From contig OW799233.1 in NCBI GenBank assembly GCA_941918925.1, forward strand, positions 1,728,001-1,792,000: a stretch of DNA of 64,000 nucleotides, given 5' to 3'. Below, piece after piece: positions 11,943 to 22,895 of this stretch (positions are counted from its first letter, which is position 1; each line of letters starts with the position of its first letter). A program made the translations under genes and the position numbers. This DNA comes from Phyto melanocephala (Eukaryota; Arthropoda; Insecta; Diptera; Rhinophoridae). The notes under the pieces were generated by a model. It was not told the origin of the DNA and did not search any database. It saw only the letters and a program-made list of their open reading frames with translations.

Positions 11943-12427
11943 GAGGGTGGTTAAATTTTTAATTTTAAAACAGAGGCCGAATTATGGCACTCGAACGTGA
12001 TCGAAATTTGAAAACTCTTATTAGAATCTATATACCTAAATCATACTCGATCGTTCGAGTAAAATTTCGATCGATATCGAATGCCGTAATTCGGCCCCAG
12101 GTCTGTATAAAATGTTAGAACATCTATGAATGCCTTCTAAATTCGTTAAATGAGAAGCATTGCTGTTTATCGCGATAATGTGGCAAAAAAACAGTCAACT
12201 TCGACTCATCATCGTGCCAAACAATTGAGCATCAGCAATGTTATTTAAAATTTGGACTATCGGATCGAGGTGTGCCGTTGAGGTCGCGGGGCCATTTGGC
12301 CGATATTTTGTTCCATACATAATTGAACCATACAAATATTATCATTAAAAAAGAAATGATAATAATTTCCTAAATAATTTGTGTTTTATTCAAAATCAAC
12401 ATCGGCCCTTAAAATTAAACCACCCTT
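11943..12427 (+). mobile_element. Mariner derivative, nested copy
   Basis: TA-flanked ends GAGGGTGGTTAAATTT and (reversed) AAGGGTGGTTTAATTTTAAG. Only the central and right portion resembling 2660-2991 is retained. The left interior has been replaced or interrupted by a palindromic MITE. Confidence 0.75.
11975..12098. mobile_element. Palindromic MITE (GGCCGAATTA type) inside the mariner
   Basis: Arms GGCCGAATTATGGCACTCGA and, reversed at the right end, GGCCGAATTACGGCATTCGA pair over roughly 35 bp, with GATCGAAATTT continuing the arm. The mariner sequence resumes at CAGGTCTGTAT exactly as in the copy at 2669. A second, older member lies at about 33550-33720. Confidence 0.75.
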
Positions 12428-15012
12428 TATAACTTGGATATGCTGGTAAAATGTTTTCGTAAATTAAGTGTTTCAGTGAAAATGGGCGTTAAAGTAAGCG
12501 TGTCAATAAAATTTCTGCTAATAAATACAACTTAGATATTTCAATATAGTCTGTAATTCTTCCAAAATATTTATTCATTGAGAAATTATATGAATTTGAG
12601 ATAAAGCATTATATAGGATGTGGGCGTAAGAGTGGGCGTGTCACCTAAATTTTCTGGCATAACAATAACATTGACTAGAAGGATTTCCGTAGCAAATTTT
12701 ATCATCATACCTCTAATTTTGTCGGTTTTATAAATTTAAATTTCATTAACAGTAAATAACGTGGAAAGTGAGCGTTATAGTAGGTGTGTCGAAGTTATTT
12801 ATGCTAATAAATACAACTTAGATATTTCAATAAAGTCCTTTATTATTCGATTTATAGAGAAATTATAAGAATTTGAGAGAAAACGTTGTATGGGAGGTTG
12901 GCGTGTCACATTTATTTTCCGTCAAAAGAAAGCCTTTGACCAAAAAGCAATTCCTGCAAAATTTCAGAATCGTAGATCTAAATTTGTCACTCTTATTAGG
13001 TTTAAAATTTTTAACATATTGGAAAATACACTGCGCGGTATAAATTTTCGTACATTTTGATCTCTAACTCCCTTCCTAATACATGCATTTAGGCAATTTT
13101 TCTTTCTTCCTTATACTCCGATTTAGCCAATTTTCTATTCCAAACAAACCTTGTGTATAAGACATATTCTGGCAAAATTTGAGCCCTTTAGCTTTTTCGG
13201 TGCGACCTCTATCGTGCTTTCAACAGACGGACAGACAGACGGACATAGCTAGATCGTCATCAAATCAAACCCCGATTCAGAATATATATACTTTATGGGG
13301 TCTAAAATGGATATTTCGATGTGTTACAAACGGAATGACAAAATGAATATACCCCCACCATTTTTTTGGTGGCGGGTATAAAAACGGATCATGTTTTTAT
13401 ACTTCGGTGTTTGGTTAAAGGTTTAAATGCAATTATTAAGGAATTGATTGTATCTATGTATATTAGTAGTAATAATATACTAATCCTTTTTAGTTAAAGC
13501 ATAAAACAATCGTTTGATATGAAAAAGTGAAACCCGTATTTTTTAAGATACGAGGTTGAGGAAGTAAGGCATCGATATGTTTTTCAACACTTCCAATTTG
13601 AGCCATTACCATCGCATCTCTTCAAATATTTGTAAAACTCTAGGCAATCCATATCTAAATTATATACACTTTTTATATTTTTTGTTCAAGACTTTCTTCT
13701 ATATCTGGAAAACAAACTTTATGAAAAACACACAGCTGACAAGCAGACCCCTTTGCCAATCTTTTTTAAAATAAAAGACAAGTTAAAATAGGCCACTTCG
13801 ATAAATAGCGACAATTAAGGATAATAAAACTAATTTTGTACAAAGAGAAGTTTTAAAATTGTACTTTTTCAAAACTAATTGTACGAGCACCTAAATCTTT
13901 TTTTATACATTTTGTGACCTGTGATTTAAAGTTTAAATGTAAGAAAAAAACTTCAGAAAAGGTGCAAAAAGCCGGACAACCCCGGACATTTGCTAGAAAA
14001 CAAGTAGAAAACAAGTGTCCGGGGAAAAGAGGACGGATTGCAACCCTATGTACATGGGTATAATCCCGCATCGTAGCTAAACCTATATTTTATATTATAC
14101 GCCATTTTTTCTTATTATTTCCAACGCCATCCTTGGTTTTAAATTTATACGTAGTACACTGTATTCTACTAGTCAAGTCCTTTAATTTGATACCCATATT
14201 GATGGGGTTAAAAAATTTGATCCGCCATTTTGTTTTAAACGACATCTTGGATTTTACATTTTTTAATAATTTACTGTATTATACTGGTCAAGCCCTTTCA
14301 TTTGATATCAATATTGAAGGGGTTCTAGAAGTTACATTTAAAAATACCAGATTTTACCCATTTATAAATTTATTGTCCGCATTTTGTAGTGGCGGCCAAC
14401 ATGAGTTTTAATTTTTTTTTTATAGTGCTTATATTGCGCTAGTCAAGTCCTTTCAGATAATACCAATATTGACGCTTTCGGTTGTCTAGTAGCTGAAAAA
14501 AAAATTATTTTCGTATGTAAATTTTTGGAATATATATTTTTCAAAAAAATTTTCGTCTATAACTTTACCGATTAAAGCCCGATTTATCTAAAATTTTTCA
14601 CGAATATCTCTCTAGGCATTTTATATCTATAAATAGTAACAAAGGTACCTATAAATTATTCTATGGCTGAAAAATTTTAATTTTGGTGGTAAAAATATGG
14701 GGAAAAAAACAGAGGCAATCGCGTTTATTTGCTCATATCTCAGAAAATTTTAGGGCGATTTTACTGAATTTCGATTCATTCCCGGATATTTCCAAAAGAT
14801 TGATACCATACACAGGTCTGAGGAACATGTGGTTGCTTCTAATAATTGATTTCAACCAATACACGGACAGACGGACAGACGGTCAGGGCTTAATCGACTC
14901 CTCTATTCATAAGCTTTGAGAAAATATATACTTTATGGGGTCCGAAATGAAAATTGTAGAAATTACAAACAGAGCTATATATACCCTTGTACACCACAGG
15001 TGAAGGGTATAA

Positions 15013-15912
15013 AAAAGAAATGAAAAATTCTTTCAGTCTGCGCTATCATCTTGTGTGATTACGCCATGGCAATACGTAGTACAATGATGAACAATGGCAT
15101 TTTCAGACAAGAGTTTTTAATTTGAGAAATTTTGGCTTTTTTAAGAAGTAATCATCGGAAAAAAAACATTTTTTTTATAATAATTGAAATTAGCTGTTTT
15201 CTTGACTGTAAAATGTAAGATACGAGTGGAAAAAGAATTAGATAGCAAGTTTTTATTTATTTTTAAAAGTATGAGTATATTTGTAAATAAGTGTAAGTGA
15301 AAATGAAACTTTAAAAGAAAAACTTGAACTTGAAGTAAAAACTCGGTAATAAACAACATACTTTTCAAAGACTACCTACTACTACTTATTTTGAAGTGTT
15401 TTAGTAATGAATTGATTTGTATTTCTTTTTTCAGACATATGCTTACATACACACACATAATAAAATTTCTTATTGTGCAATTTGTTAGAAGCCACTCAGA
15501 TAACTTCTTATAATTCTCAGTTTGTTTAACACACTTACAACCTTATATATAAAAAAATTAACAGTGGTTTATTAAAGGTTTATATCATACATTTAATTCG
15601 CTATATTGCACATATACATACGTATTAGATATGTACAATTATCTTTAAAAAAAAAAAACAAATAAATATATATATATATATATATACATTTGTATGTATA
15701 TTCATATAAGGCTAAAAGAGCAATACTTTAATTTAGACTTTTATTGTTTTACACTGTAAGTATGAATTGAATACTCTAAGAATGTCGAATGTCTAATTAA
15801 TTTAATAAAAAAAAATGTGTATGATTGACAATTAAAAATCAACAATGCCCTCATTTGGTAAAAAAAAATACATATGTATGTATGTATGTATAAAATTGAA
15901 TAAAAAATCGCA
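15013..15912. other. AT-rich DNA, no gene seen
   Basis: There is an AT dinucleotide run at 15666-15686 and CATA repeats near 15875, but no supported coding region or transposon end. Confidence 0.5.
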
Positions 15913-16150
15913 AAAAATGTGATACCAAGGGTGTATTTATATAGCTTTGTCATTCGGTTTGTAATTTCTAAAACATTCATTTTTGACCTCCATATAGTAT
16001 ATATTTTCTAAAAGATTTTGAATAGGGAAGTCGAATGAGTTGTGCCTTTTTGTCCGTCTATCCGTGTGAGTTGAAATCCACTTTTAGAAGCCTCAACATG
16101 TTGCACAAAAGTGTATTTGGTATAGTTTTTTTGGCCTTTGGGGCTTTTTA
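15913..16150 (-). mobile_element. Family B fragment
   Basis: The minus-oriented 3' part of family B: ATAGCTTTGTCATTCGGTTT, then a degenerate CCATATAGTATATATTTTCT, AAGTCGAATGAG, and GTCCGTCTATCCGTGTG (the core), then ACTTTTAGAAGCCTCAACAT. It is diverged relative to 27397-27600, so it is an older copy. Confidence 0.6.
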
Positions 16151-16667
16151 TATTACTTTTGTTGAAAATAAAATAAAATATGTATTTTCATATATACATA
16201 CATACATATGTATTTACCACAAACGTTAATATTTCGTTTTTCACTGTGTATTCCCAAATACGATTTGCCTCTGGGACTATTCTAAAAACAATTAGACAAA
16301 TCGGTAAAGGTAGAGACAAAAATTGTTTCGAAAAATACATCAAGTTCCTAAAGATTCGTAAGTACCAAAAACACCTGCTTCGGTGTTTTTTCTAAAATTT
16401 ATAAACAAAATTAATTAATTTTTTTAGTTTTAATTTAATTTTGACTAAATAAATAAATAGTTTGACTAAATTTCAAACAAAAGTCAAACATATAAATCAC
16501 AACCTATGTAGGTTAACACTAAATTTTCACATTTGCCTTGATCTACGTCTTCATTAGGTTTAGGAAAAAACTAACGACATTTAGATGTTACATATATACC
16601 GACAATATCGATATACTGATATTATTAATATCGATATCATCAAATTCGATATTTTTAGCGCTATTTT

Positions 16668-16830
16668 GTTTTTATATCCACCAACAACAAAATTATGTGG
16701 GAGTATATTAATTTTGTTATTCCTTTTTTAACACATCGAACTATTTTTTTTAGACCCCAGTATATATTTTCTAAGTTTAGATGTTATTTTAAGACGATCT
16801 AAATATGTCCGTCCGTCTGCCTACGCCTCT
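16668..16830 (-). mobile_element. Family A 3'-end fragment
   Basis: It reads TTTTATATCCACCAACAACA, a diverged terminal arm, then GTTATTCC, ACACATCGAA, TTAGACCCCAGTATATATTT and the core GTCCGTCCGTCTGCC. This order matches the reversed family A 3' end at 5370-5520. Confidence 0.6.
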
Positions 16831-16861
16831 AATAATATAAGGCTTTTTACTTTAATTCATA

Positions 16862-16882
16862 TCTATATATATAAAAGTGAAA

Positions 16883-16913
<31 letters not shown>

Positions 16914-17738
16914 CTATAGACTCCGAAACTGTAAAACCGATCGGGCTCAAACTTTGGTAAGTTGTTGTACGCATACCAGGGAGTGTTTATGGGTGAAAAA
17001 AAGTGGGCGGAGCCACGCCCATAATAAATTAGTTATCAGTTTTAGCTACTAGCACTAGACCGATTTTTCTGAAACTTTGCACACATATCGAGCTATCATG
17101 ACTAAATAATTTCGTGATAAGAAAAGTGGGCGGGGCCACGCCCCTAAAAAAGTTTTAATTTTGAGGTACTTGCGATGGACCGATTTTTCTGAAACTTTGC
17201 ACACATTTTGAGCTGTCATGGCTTTATAATTTCGTGATTGAAAAAGTGGGCGGGGCCACGCCCATAAAAAATTATTTATCAGTTTTAGCTACTTGCACTG
17301 GACCGAATTTTCTGAAACTTTGCAAACATACTGAGCTGTCATGACTTTACACTTTCATCATTAGAAAAGTGGGCAGTGCCACGCCCATTAAAAAAAAGGT
17401 ATCATTTTAAGGTACTTGCACTGGACCGATTTTTCTGAAACTTTGCACACATATTGAGTTGTCATACCTATACAGTATCGTATTTAGAAAAGTGGGCAGT
17501 GCCACGCCCATAAAAATAGGTATCATTTTGAGGTTCTTACACTGGACCGATTTTTTTGGAACTTTGCACACTTATTGAGCTGTCATGACTATACAGTTTC
17601 GTAATTAGAAAAGTGAGCAGTGCAACGCTCATAAAGAAAAAGTTATAGTTTTTAGCCTTGCACTTGATATTCGATTAAAATTTAGAATGCGATTAAAATT
17701 CGTGAAGGGGCGTAGCAACGCGCGCCGGGATTGGCTAG
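16862..17738 (+). mobile_element. Non-autonomous Helitron-like element with internal tandem array
   Basis: The element starts TCTATATATATAAAAGTGAA and ends GCGCGCCGGGATTGGCTAG, i.e. a 5' TC and a 3' CTAG (CTRR type), inserted between A and T as canonical Helitrons are. A GC-rich stretch (AACGCGCGCC) lies just before the end where a 3' hairpin would be expected. A GT run (16886-16910) follows the 5' end, and about six 122-bp units fill the body. It has no helicase gene. Many insect genomes carry repeats with this TCTATATATATAAA...CTAGT layout; naming it a Helitron is inference from the termini. Confidence 0.6.
16980..17650. repeat. 122-bp tandem array, about 5.5 units
   Basis: The landmark GTGGGC (GTGAGC in the last unit) starts at about 17003, 17126, 17246, 17369, 17492 and 17613. 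Each unit has the GC palindrome GTGGGCGGGGCCACGCCC (weaker in units 4-6), then GACCGATTTTTCTGAAACTT and TTGCACACAT. The AT background makes the palindrome stand out. Confidence 0.9.
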
Positions 17739-17791
17739 TACTTTCTATATAGATAAAGATTAACAAATTAACTCAATATCTAAGTTAAATT

Positions 17792-18685
17792 CAGCGTTGT
17801 CAACTTTAAAATTTCAAAAAGCACCTAAACCCCTAAAAAAGCGCGTAATTTTCATAAAAAATCACTGAGTTTAAAATGTGTACAAATTTAACTTTACATT
17901 TGCTAATATAATCATTACTTAAAAAAAATTAAAGCTTTTAGATGCCAGTTGCCCCCTAAAATAAATTATTTTACAAATGGCAATAAGACTGGAGTTTTGA
18001 TTGATATCGATAATCGAAATACAAGTCTAAAGATATTCTGTTCTTTATATTATTAGGCCAAAACATCCAAATGTACTATCAATGCAAATATTAACCTTAT
18101 CAGGGTGTCAATTTGTGCTCTAAAAAATTTTAAAATGAAAAGTATTTGCATATTAATTTCTCTTTTTTTATTTTCACCAAGGTTTGATCAACTTGAAACT
18201 TTACTTACAAAATAAATTCTCGTAACAATTTCATTTTATAAGAAGTAGGTGGTTTATGTCTCATAAACCATACAGGATATCAACAAACCAGTATCGGAAA
18301 TAAGTTACAATTAATAATAAACAAGCAAAACACTCAAATAACAGAAACATTGTATACTATCAATCCTTATAATCTTCTTAATTATTAGTTTTAGTATCAT
18401 AAGCTGAAAGTATTATCAACATAATATCATTTTACAATGAGTAAATATTTTTTAGCTTTGTTAAGATACAAAATACGTAAGGGTAATTAAAGATATTTAC
18501 CCTTACAAAAATTGTTTTCAATTAAAAAAATTATTTTCAAATTTAGTATTTGGTGTCACCGAAATAAAAATAAAAGCACTAAAAACTTAAAAAAAAATCA
18601 CCAAGCACTAACTCGCAATTTTTTCGCTTCCAAAATGTTAAAAATCACCAAAAACGGTGATAAAATCACCGAGTTGACAACGCTG
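17792..18685. mobile_element. Non-autonomous hAT element with perfect 8-bp duplication
   Basis: The ends are CAGCGTTGTCAACT and AGTTGACAACGCTG, flanked by identical GTTAAATT (17784-17791 and 18686-18693). Subterminal AATCACC/GGTGAT motifs recur near both ends (for example 18590-18670). The open stretch in its right part is Asn/Lys-rich and not a credible protein. The identical TSD implies a fairly recent insertion. Confidence 0.9.
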
Positions 18686-18693
18686 GTTAAATT

Positions 18694-19487
18694 CATTAAA
18701 AGATGTTGCCTTGATACGTCTTATTTAACTCCAAAATTCCATATAGGGCATACTACAATATTTGGTATATACATAGTTAAAGATTTTAGGTATTCATAGG
18801 AATTTGTAGATTTAAATTTTACTTAAAAAATATCGGTGGGTCACGTATGCCACACTACTACTACTTTAAGTCCATTAACTAAAATGTGATTGGTATGACT
18901 GTGTAAATTGAACTTTACCTTAACTTTAAGTAGATCATTTTGAAATAAAAATTTTTCACTCCGTTATTTAAACAAAATCAGCAATGATTTTTAAAGCGAA
19001 TAAAGACGGTCTTCTGAACCATCTAAAGTACATCAGCATAAAAAAAGCTTAGAAAATTTCTTAATTTTATCTGGACAGTAAAAGTTTTCATATCGTTCAA
19101 AAACTTTTCATCGGGTCTTAAACTCTGGCTCTAATCCCAAATGAACTAAAACCTAAATCAACCTTAAGATAAAAGCTGATCCTATTCTTTCAGAAATAGG
19201 CCTTGGGTTATTAATTTGGAGGCTGCATCAGTATCTTCCGTATATGATTCTTAAGCAGTTAATCTTCTAATAGAGGTGCACATCAAATAGTGGGTTCATA
19301 ATATCTGACAAATGCTGGCATATTTAAATTTCTTTATAACAAAAGGGATCCATGGTCTTGTTGGCGTTGCGTGAGAACCATAAATGTATCTTTGTGATTT
19401 TTTTTTACTAATAAAAAATCGACATGATTAGTCCACACGAGACAAATAAAATAACTAATAATTGATCTGAAAAAAAAAAGTAAGAGT
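18694..19487. other. AT-rich DNA, no gene seen
   Basis: No supported coding region, RNA gene or transposon terminus. Base composition is slightly less AT-biased around 19080-19400, but no long frame is open. Confidence 0.45.
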
Positions 19488-20125
19488 ACTAGTCAAGACC
19501 TTTAATTTTATACCCATATTGATGGGGTTAAAAGATTTGATCCACCATTTTGTTTTAGACGCCATCTTGGATTTTACATTTTTTTTATAATTTACTGTAT
19601 TCTACTATTCAAGCCCTTTTATTTGATACCAATATTAAGGGGGTTCAAAAAGTTACATTTTAAAATACCAGATTTGACCCATATATAAATTTATTGTCCG
19701 CCATTTTGTAGTGGCGGCCAAAATGAATTTTATTTTTTTTAATAGTGCTTATATTGCGCAAGTCAATTTCTTTTAGATGATACCAATATTGACTCTCGGT
19801 TGTCTAAATTTATAAATTTTTGGAATATATGTATATTTAAACAAAATTTTTTTGCCTATAACTTTACCGATTAAAGTCCGCTTTATCCAAAATTTTTCAC
19901 GAATACCTGTTGAGGCATATTATATCTACAAATAGTAGCAAAGGTATTCCCGGATATTTCCAAAAGATTGATACCATACACAGATCTGAGGAACATATGG
20001 TTGCTCCTAAAAGTTGATTTCAACCAACACACGGACAAACGGTTAGGGCTTAATCGACTCCTCTATTCATAAGCTTTCAGAAATTATATACATTTGCAGT
20101 CGGAAATGAAAATTGTACAGTTTCC
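19488..20125 (+). mobile_element. Family B fragment lacking both termini
   Basis: Its order (GTCAAGACCTTTAATTTTAT, TTGATGGGGTTAAAAGATTT, GCCATCTTGGATTTTACAT, ATAACTTTACCGATTAAAG, GATTGATACCATACACAG, TTAATCGACTCCTCTATTCA) follows 14160-14960 closely. The hairpin end and the final GGTGAAGGGTATA are missing, and the GTCY core is shortened. Confidence 0.65.
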
Positions 20126-21300
20126 CTGCGCGATTAAAACTGCTAGAAAGAACGATACATATTATTTAAAAACGGTCAAAGAAACTAATAATTTTATGTA
20201 ATGTAATGGTTTTTTTTTTTTTAATTTGTATCGTAATGTTAAAAATCAACGGACAAAATCTGTCGCATAAGCAATGCAATGTTACTGTTGATTGAAAATG
20301 TATCGTAATTTGTCGTGAGGTAGAAATCTATAGAAAATAGATAGAAAACGTAATTCATTGGACATATTGTTAAAGAGAAAAAGAAACAGCACTCCGTTTT
20401 TACTAACAAACACACACATTTTAACGATACTGAGAGCTGTAAAGTAAAACAATATAAGTCTACTAAATGAGCCATAAGTCATCTGCAAGGCCTTGCAATC
20501 TATTGTATAAACGGTGACTTTAACATTAACATATAACTTCTAAGGAAATAAATAAAATATTAAGACTAAATTTTACATAAAGCTAACAAAAGTATTGTGA
20601 AGAAAGTCCTTAAGTTTTCCTAATATTTTTGTTTTGTTTAATCAACGGTCGATTATTTATTAGCTTTAAATTAATTAACACGTTCGTTAAACTGATCACG
20701 AGTTGTTTATACAAAAAAATAAATTAATATAATATTATGCACATTTTTTATTATTTCTATGTGCACTTATTCCCACACTTCGAATTTTGTATTTAAATCT
20801 TATTGTTGAAGTCTAGAGATGAAAGGTTTACTTTATTACTTTCGATGTATTAAAAATAAGATAAGTATGTACTTATGAATACCTTAGAACTTGTTTAAGC
20901 GCAAATATGTTCGAGCTTAAACAAATATTAGCAACGTCAAACTAAAATAAACAAAAAATGATAAACCCGATAACACAAAAACATTATTTATGTGATTAGT
21001 TTACGAGTATAATATGCAATAATGATAACGAACACCGAAGTATTTTGAGTTTGCACAAATACAGCATATCCATAAAATAACAGTAAATGCTCTGCTTCTC
21101 GATCTTTTTGCTTATATATATACTATGTAATTGTTATACTTAACTGTAATTATTACATACTTATCGATTAGTATTTAATATATAATTGGTAGATTCACTA
21201 GGTATGCTATAATATCGTATTGTCATATTTGCATACAATTTAAAAATTATTTACAAATATTGTTGTTGTTCGTTGTACATTTTTAAAAATGACGGTGACT
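20126..21300. other. AT-rich DNA, no gene seen
   Basis: It lies downstream, on the minus strand, of the candidate first exon at 21367-21325, so it is likely part of that gene's first intron. No second exon could be identified. Confidence 0.4.
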
Positions 21301-21324
21301 TTTTTGGATTGGATTGGATCTTAC

Positions 21325-21367
21325 CTAGCTTGCCCATTAAATCTTCTAACACATAATCTACTGCCAT
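21325..21367 (-). CDS. Candidate first coding exon of an unidentified minus-strand gene
   Basis: On the minus strand, TTACCATGGC gives a strong fly start context. Fourteen codons follow (MAVDYVLEDLMGKL plus one base), then a perfect donor, AG|GTAAGATCC. The peptide is not low complexity, unlike nearly every other open stretch in this AT-rich region. No later exon was found between here and position 1, so the next exon would be after a long intron, possibly outside the window. N-termini of the form DxVLxxLGxFG occur in insect organic-cation (SLC22) transporters, and a similar start is conceivable, but with 14 residues this is only a guess. A chance ATG-plus-donor is the alternative. Confidence 0.4.
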
Positions 21368-22343
21368 GGTAAGAAGATTTGACTTTTACTACTTCTTTCT
21401 GTTGCGTATGTATGGATGTATGTACTTATGTACGACTTAGTGAGAATTTTGTGTCTGTATATAAAAGTAACGAATACTGTTTGTTTATTTTTTAAAAATT
21501 AATTTATATTGCACATCTACTATATGTTTTTTCATGCATTTAATGTATAATTGTTTCATTCAATGAACTTTGTTTCAATTTTATCTCTTTTTAGTTCTCA
21601 TTTTAATATTTATTATTATTATTTTAATTAATGGAGTTGTAGTGGGAATTTTTGACAAACTAAACCAGTTTTAATTGCAAAAAATAAACAACCGCAAAAA
21701 AAAATTAATTTAATTTTCAAACTTAGTTTTAATTTGTATTTTAAAAGGTATTTTGCTATAACGTATTTGTTAAATGAAGATGGATTGCAGACGTTAATTC
21801 CACTTTAGAATTCTCACCAGCAGCAAGTGGGCCGACAAACGTGTAATCTCTAACGCACTTATAAGTCGACTAAAAGCTATCGACAGGCTGTTTACTGGAA
21901 ATGTTTTGGGGGATCTTGAATAAGCAGCAAATAAAACAGAATATGAAATATACTATAATATAAAAAATCTAAATACAAACACATGAATGCGTACATACAC
22001 AATTTTATATCAAAAAAAAAAATACTTGGCGTTCGCTCATTATTTGCCAAACTCAATTCTTTAAAATACTTATATTCTCTTAAATTTAAAGAAGTGTTAA
22101 GACAAGAAAAATGTTATATTTGCAATTTTTTATTTAATTTTTGTTCAGGAATTCAAAAGAACACTCGAATTTTGTCTCGATTCTAATCAGTAAAAAATGC
22201 ACATAATAATTTCGTTAGCAAAAGGTAAATGTGAAATATTAGTAATAATTGTAATAATTTAAGCAATTAAGATTTATTTCTTTTATTGTCAAGATTCAAA
22301 TATGTACAATGGTAACCACTCAGAGTCGTGGATATATGTAATA
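21368..22343. other. Non-coding DNA upstream of the candidate exon; possible promoter region
   Basis: It is mostly AT-rich. A GC-richer island at about 21780-21930 contains CTTATAAG and several mixed-composition stretches. If the exon at 21325-21367 is real, this island lies 0.4-0.6 kb upstream of its ATG and could hold the promoter or an untranslated first exon. No repeat family was recognised. Confidence 0.3.
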
Positions 22344-22895
22344 TAGAGTCCGCCAAATAACTTTTTTTTTAAATGCTATACAAAAAGTGTAGCTTTGGCT
22401 GTGTGGCACGTAGCGCCGTCTTGTTGAAACCAAATGTTGCCAATATCCTCCTCTTCAATTTCTGTGTACAAAAATTCGTTCAACATGGCCCGATAACGAT
22501 CGCCATTGACTACGGCCACTCCTTGCTCATTTTTGAAGAAAAATGGCCCAATTATGCCTCGGGACCAAAATTCGCACCAAACAGTGACTCTTTTTGGGTG
22601 TATCGGCTTTACAATGTAAGCGTGCGGATTTTCTGTGCCCCAAATGCGACAATTTTGCTTGTTTACATACCCGCCAGGATCAAAATGAGCTTCATCTGAA
22701 AAGATGATTTTTTTTTGGCAAAATCGGCCAAAGTAATGTCGCAATATTTCCCAGCGTTGTTCAAGCGTATACACAACCATATTCGTTCAGCGGAAGGATA
22801 AAACTAATTACCTGTCAAATCAGACATGAGTTAAGTGTTACCATTCACGAAATAAGCACTAGTTGGAAAAAAAAACGTTAGATGGCGGACCCTTT
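22344..22895 (-). mobile_element. Mariner-like element, internally deleted
   Basis: Inverted ends GTCCGCCAAATAACTTTTTT (from 22348) and, reversed at the right end, GGGTCCGCCATCTAACGTTT, lie beside TA dinucleotides. The element is about 550 bp, compared with roughly 1.2-1.3 kb for full mariners, and carries a transposase remnant on the minus strand. It is a different family from the GGGTGGTTAAATT mariners in family A. Confidence 0.8.
22376..22780 (-). pseudogene. Mariner/Tc1-like transposase, N-terminal codons fused to part of the DDE core
   Basis: A 134-codon open frame survives. Residues 1-17 (MVVYTLEQRWEILRHYF) are the transposase N-terminus. It then jumps to the catalytic region with IIFSDEAHF (first Asp), NKQNCRIWG, HPKRVTVWCEFW, GIIGPFFF, VNGDRYRAMLNEFL and WFQQDGATCHTA (second Asp). 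The DNA-binding helices between them and the C-terminal part with the third acidic residue are deleted, so it cannot encode an active transposase. The frame is open across the deletion junction, which suggests a recent deletion derivative. The IIFSDEAHF...QQDGATCHTA pattern is typical of insect mariner-like transposases. Confidence 0.85.

Larger units (their letters stand above)
11835..13384 (+). mobile_element. Family A element nested in the hAT element
   Basis: It has the same ends as the 2242-5520 copy (ACAAGTAAGAGCACTATATT with the ATTCGGC-TGT-GCCGAAT hairpin; TTGGTGGCGGGTATAAAA). It is shorter because the 288-bp unit is essentially single, and it carries the same mariner at the same site. 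The core CAGACGGACAGACAGACGG lies at about 13224-13242. Confidence 0.75.
11478..14047. mobile_element. hAT-like element inserted in family B, itself a host of nested elements
   Basis: An 8-bp duplication ATGTACAT (11470-11477 and 14048-14055) flanks ends reading AGGGTTGCCATTTC and, reversed, AGGGTTGCAATCCGTCC, typical of hAT (C/TAGGGTTGC) termini. Long subterminal inverted repeats follow: about 11760-11810 (TTACTTCCTCAACCTCGTAT) pairs with about 13545-13575 (ATACGAGGTTGAGGAAGTAA). No transposase is visible. Without the nested family A copy it would be about 1.0 kb. Confidence 0.8.
11415..15012 (+). mobile_element. Family B DINE-like element, complete but split by a hAT insertion
   Basis: The 5' end is CAAGTAAAAGTGCTATATTC with hairpin ATTCGGC-CGA-GCCGAAT and TAATACCCTTCACC. 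The 3' end is CACCACAGGTGAAGGGTATA, so TACCCTTCACC pairs with GGTGAAGGGTA. The GTCY-type core is CGGACAGACGGACAGACGG (about 14866-14884) followed by GGGCTTAATCGACTC. Family B differs from A in interior and in the TTCACC versus CCACC arms, but shares the hairpin plan. The hAT element at 11478-14047 interrupts it; without that insertion it is about 1.0 kb. Confidence 0.75.

Noticed and set aside
18512..18799. 95-codon open frame
   Set aside because: It lies across the end of the hAT element at 17792-18685, is Lys/Asn/Ile-rich, and continues into flanking DNA past the target duplication, so it is chance.
20239..20488. Two overlapping hydrophobic minus-strand frames
   Set aside because: Phe/Leu/Cys-rich, low-complexity translations of AT-rich DNA without splice signals or start context; not credible exons of the candidate gene starting at 21367.
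22373..22699. 108-codon plus-strand frame over the mariner
   Set aside because: It is the antisense of the mariner transposase remnant, whose motifs are clear on the minus strand.
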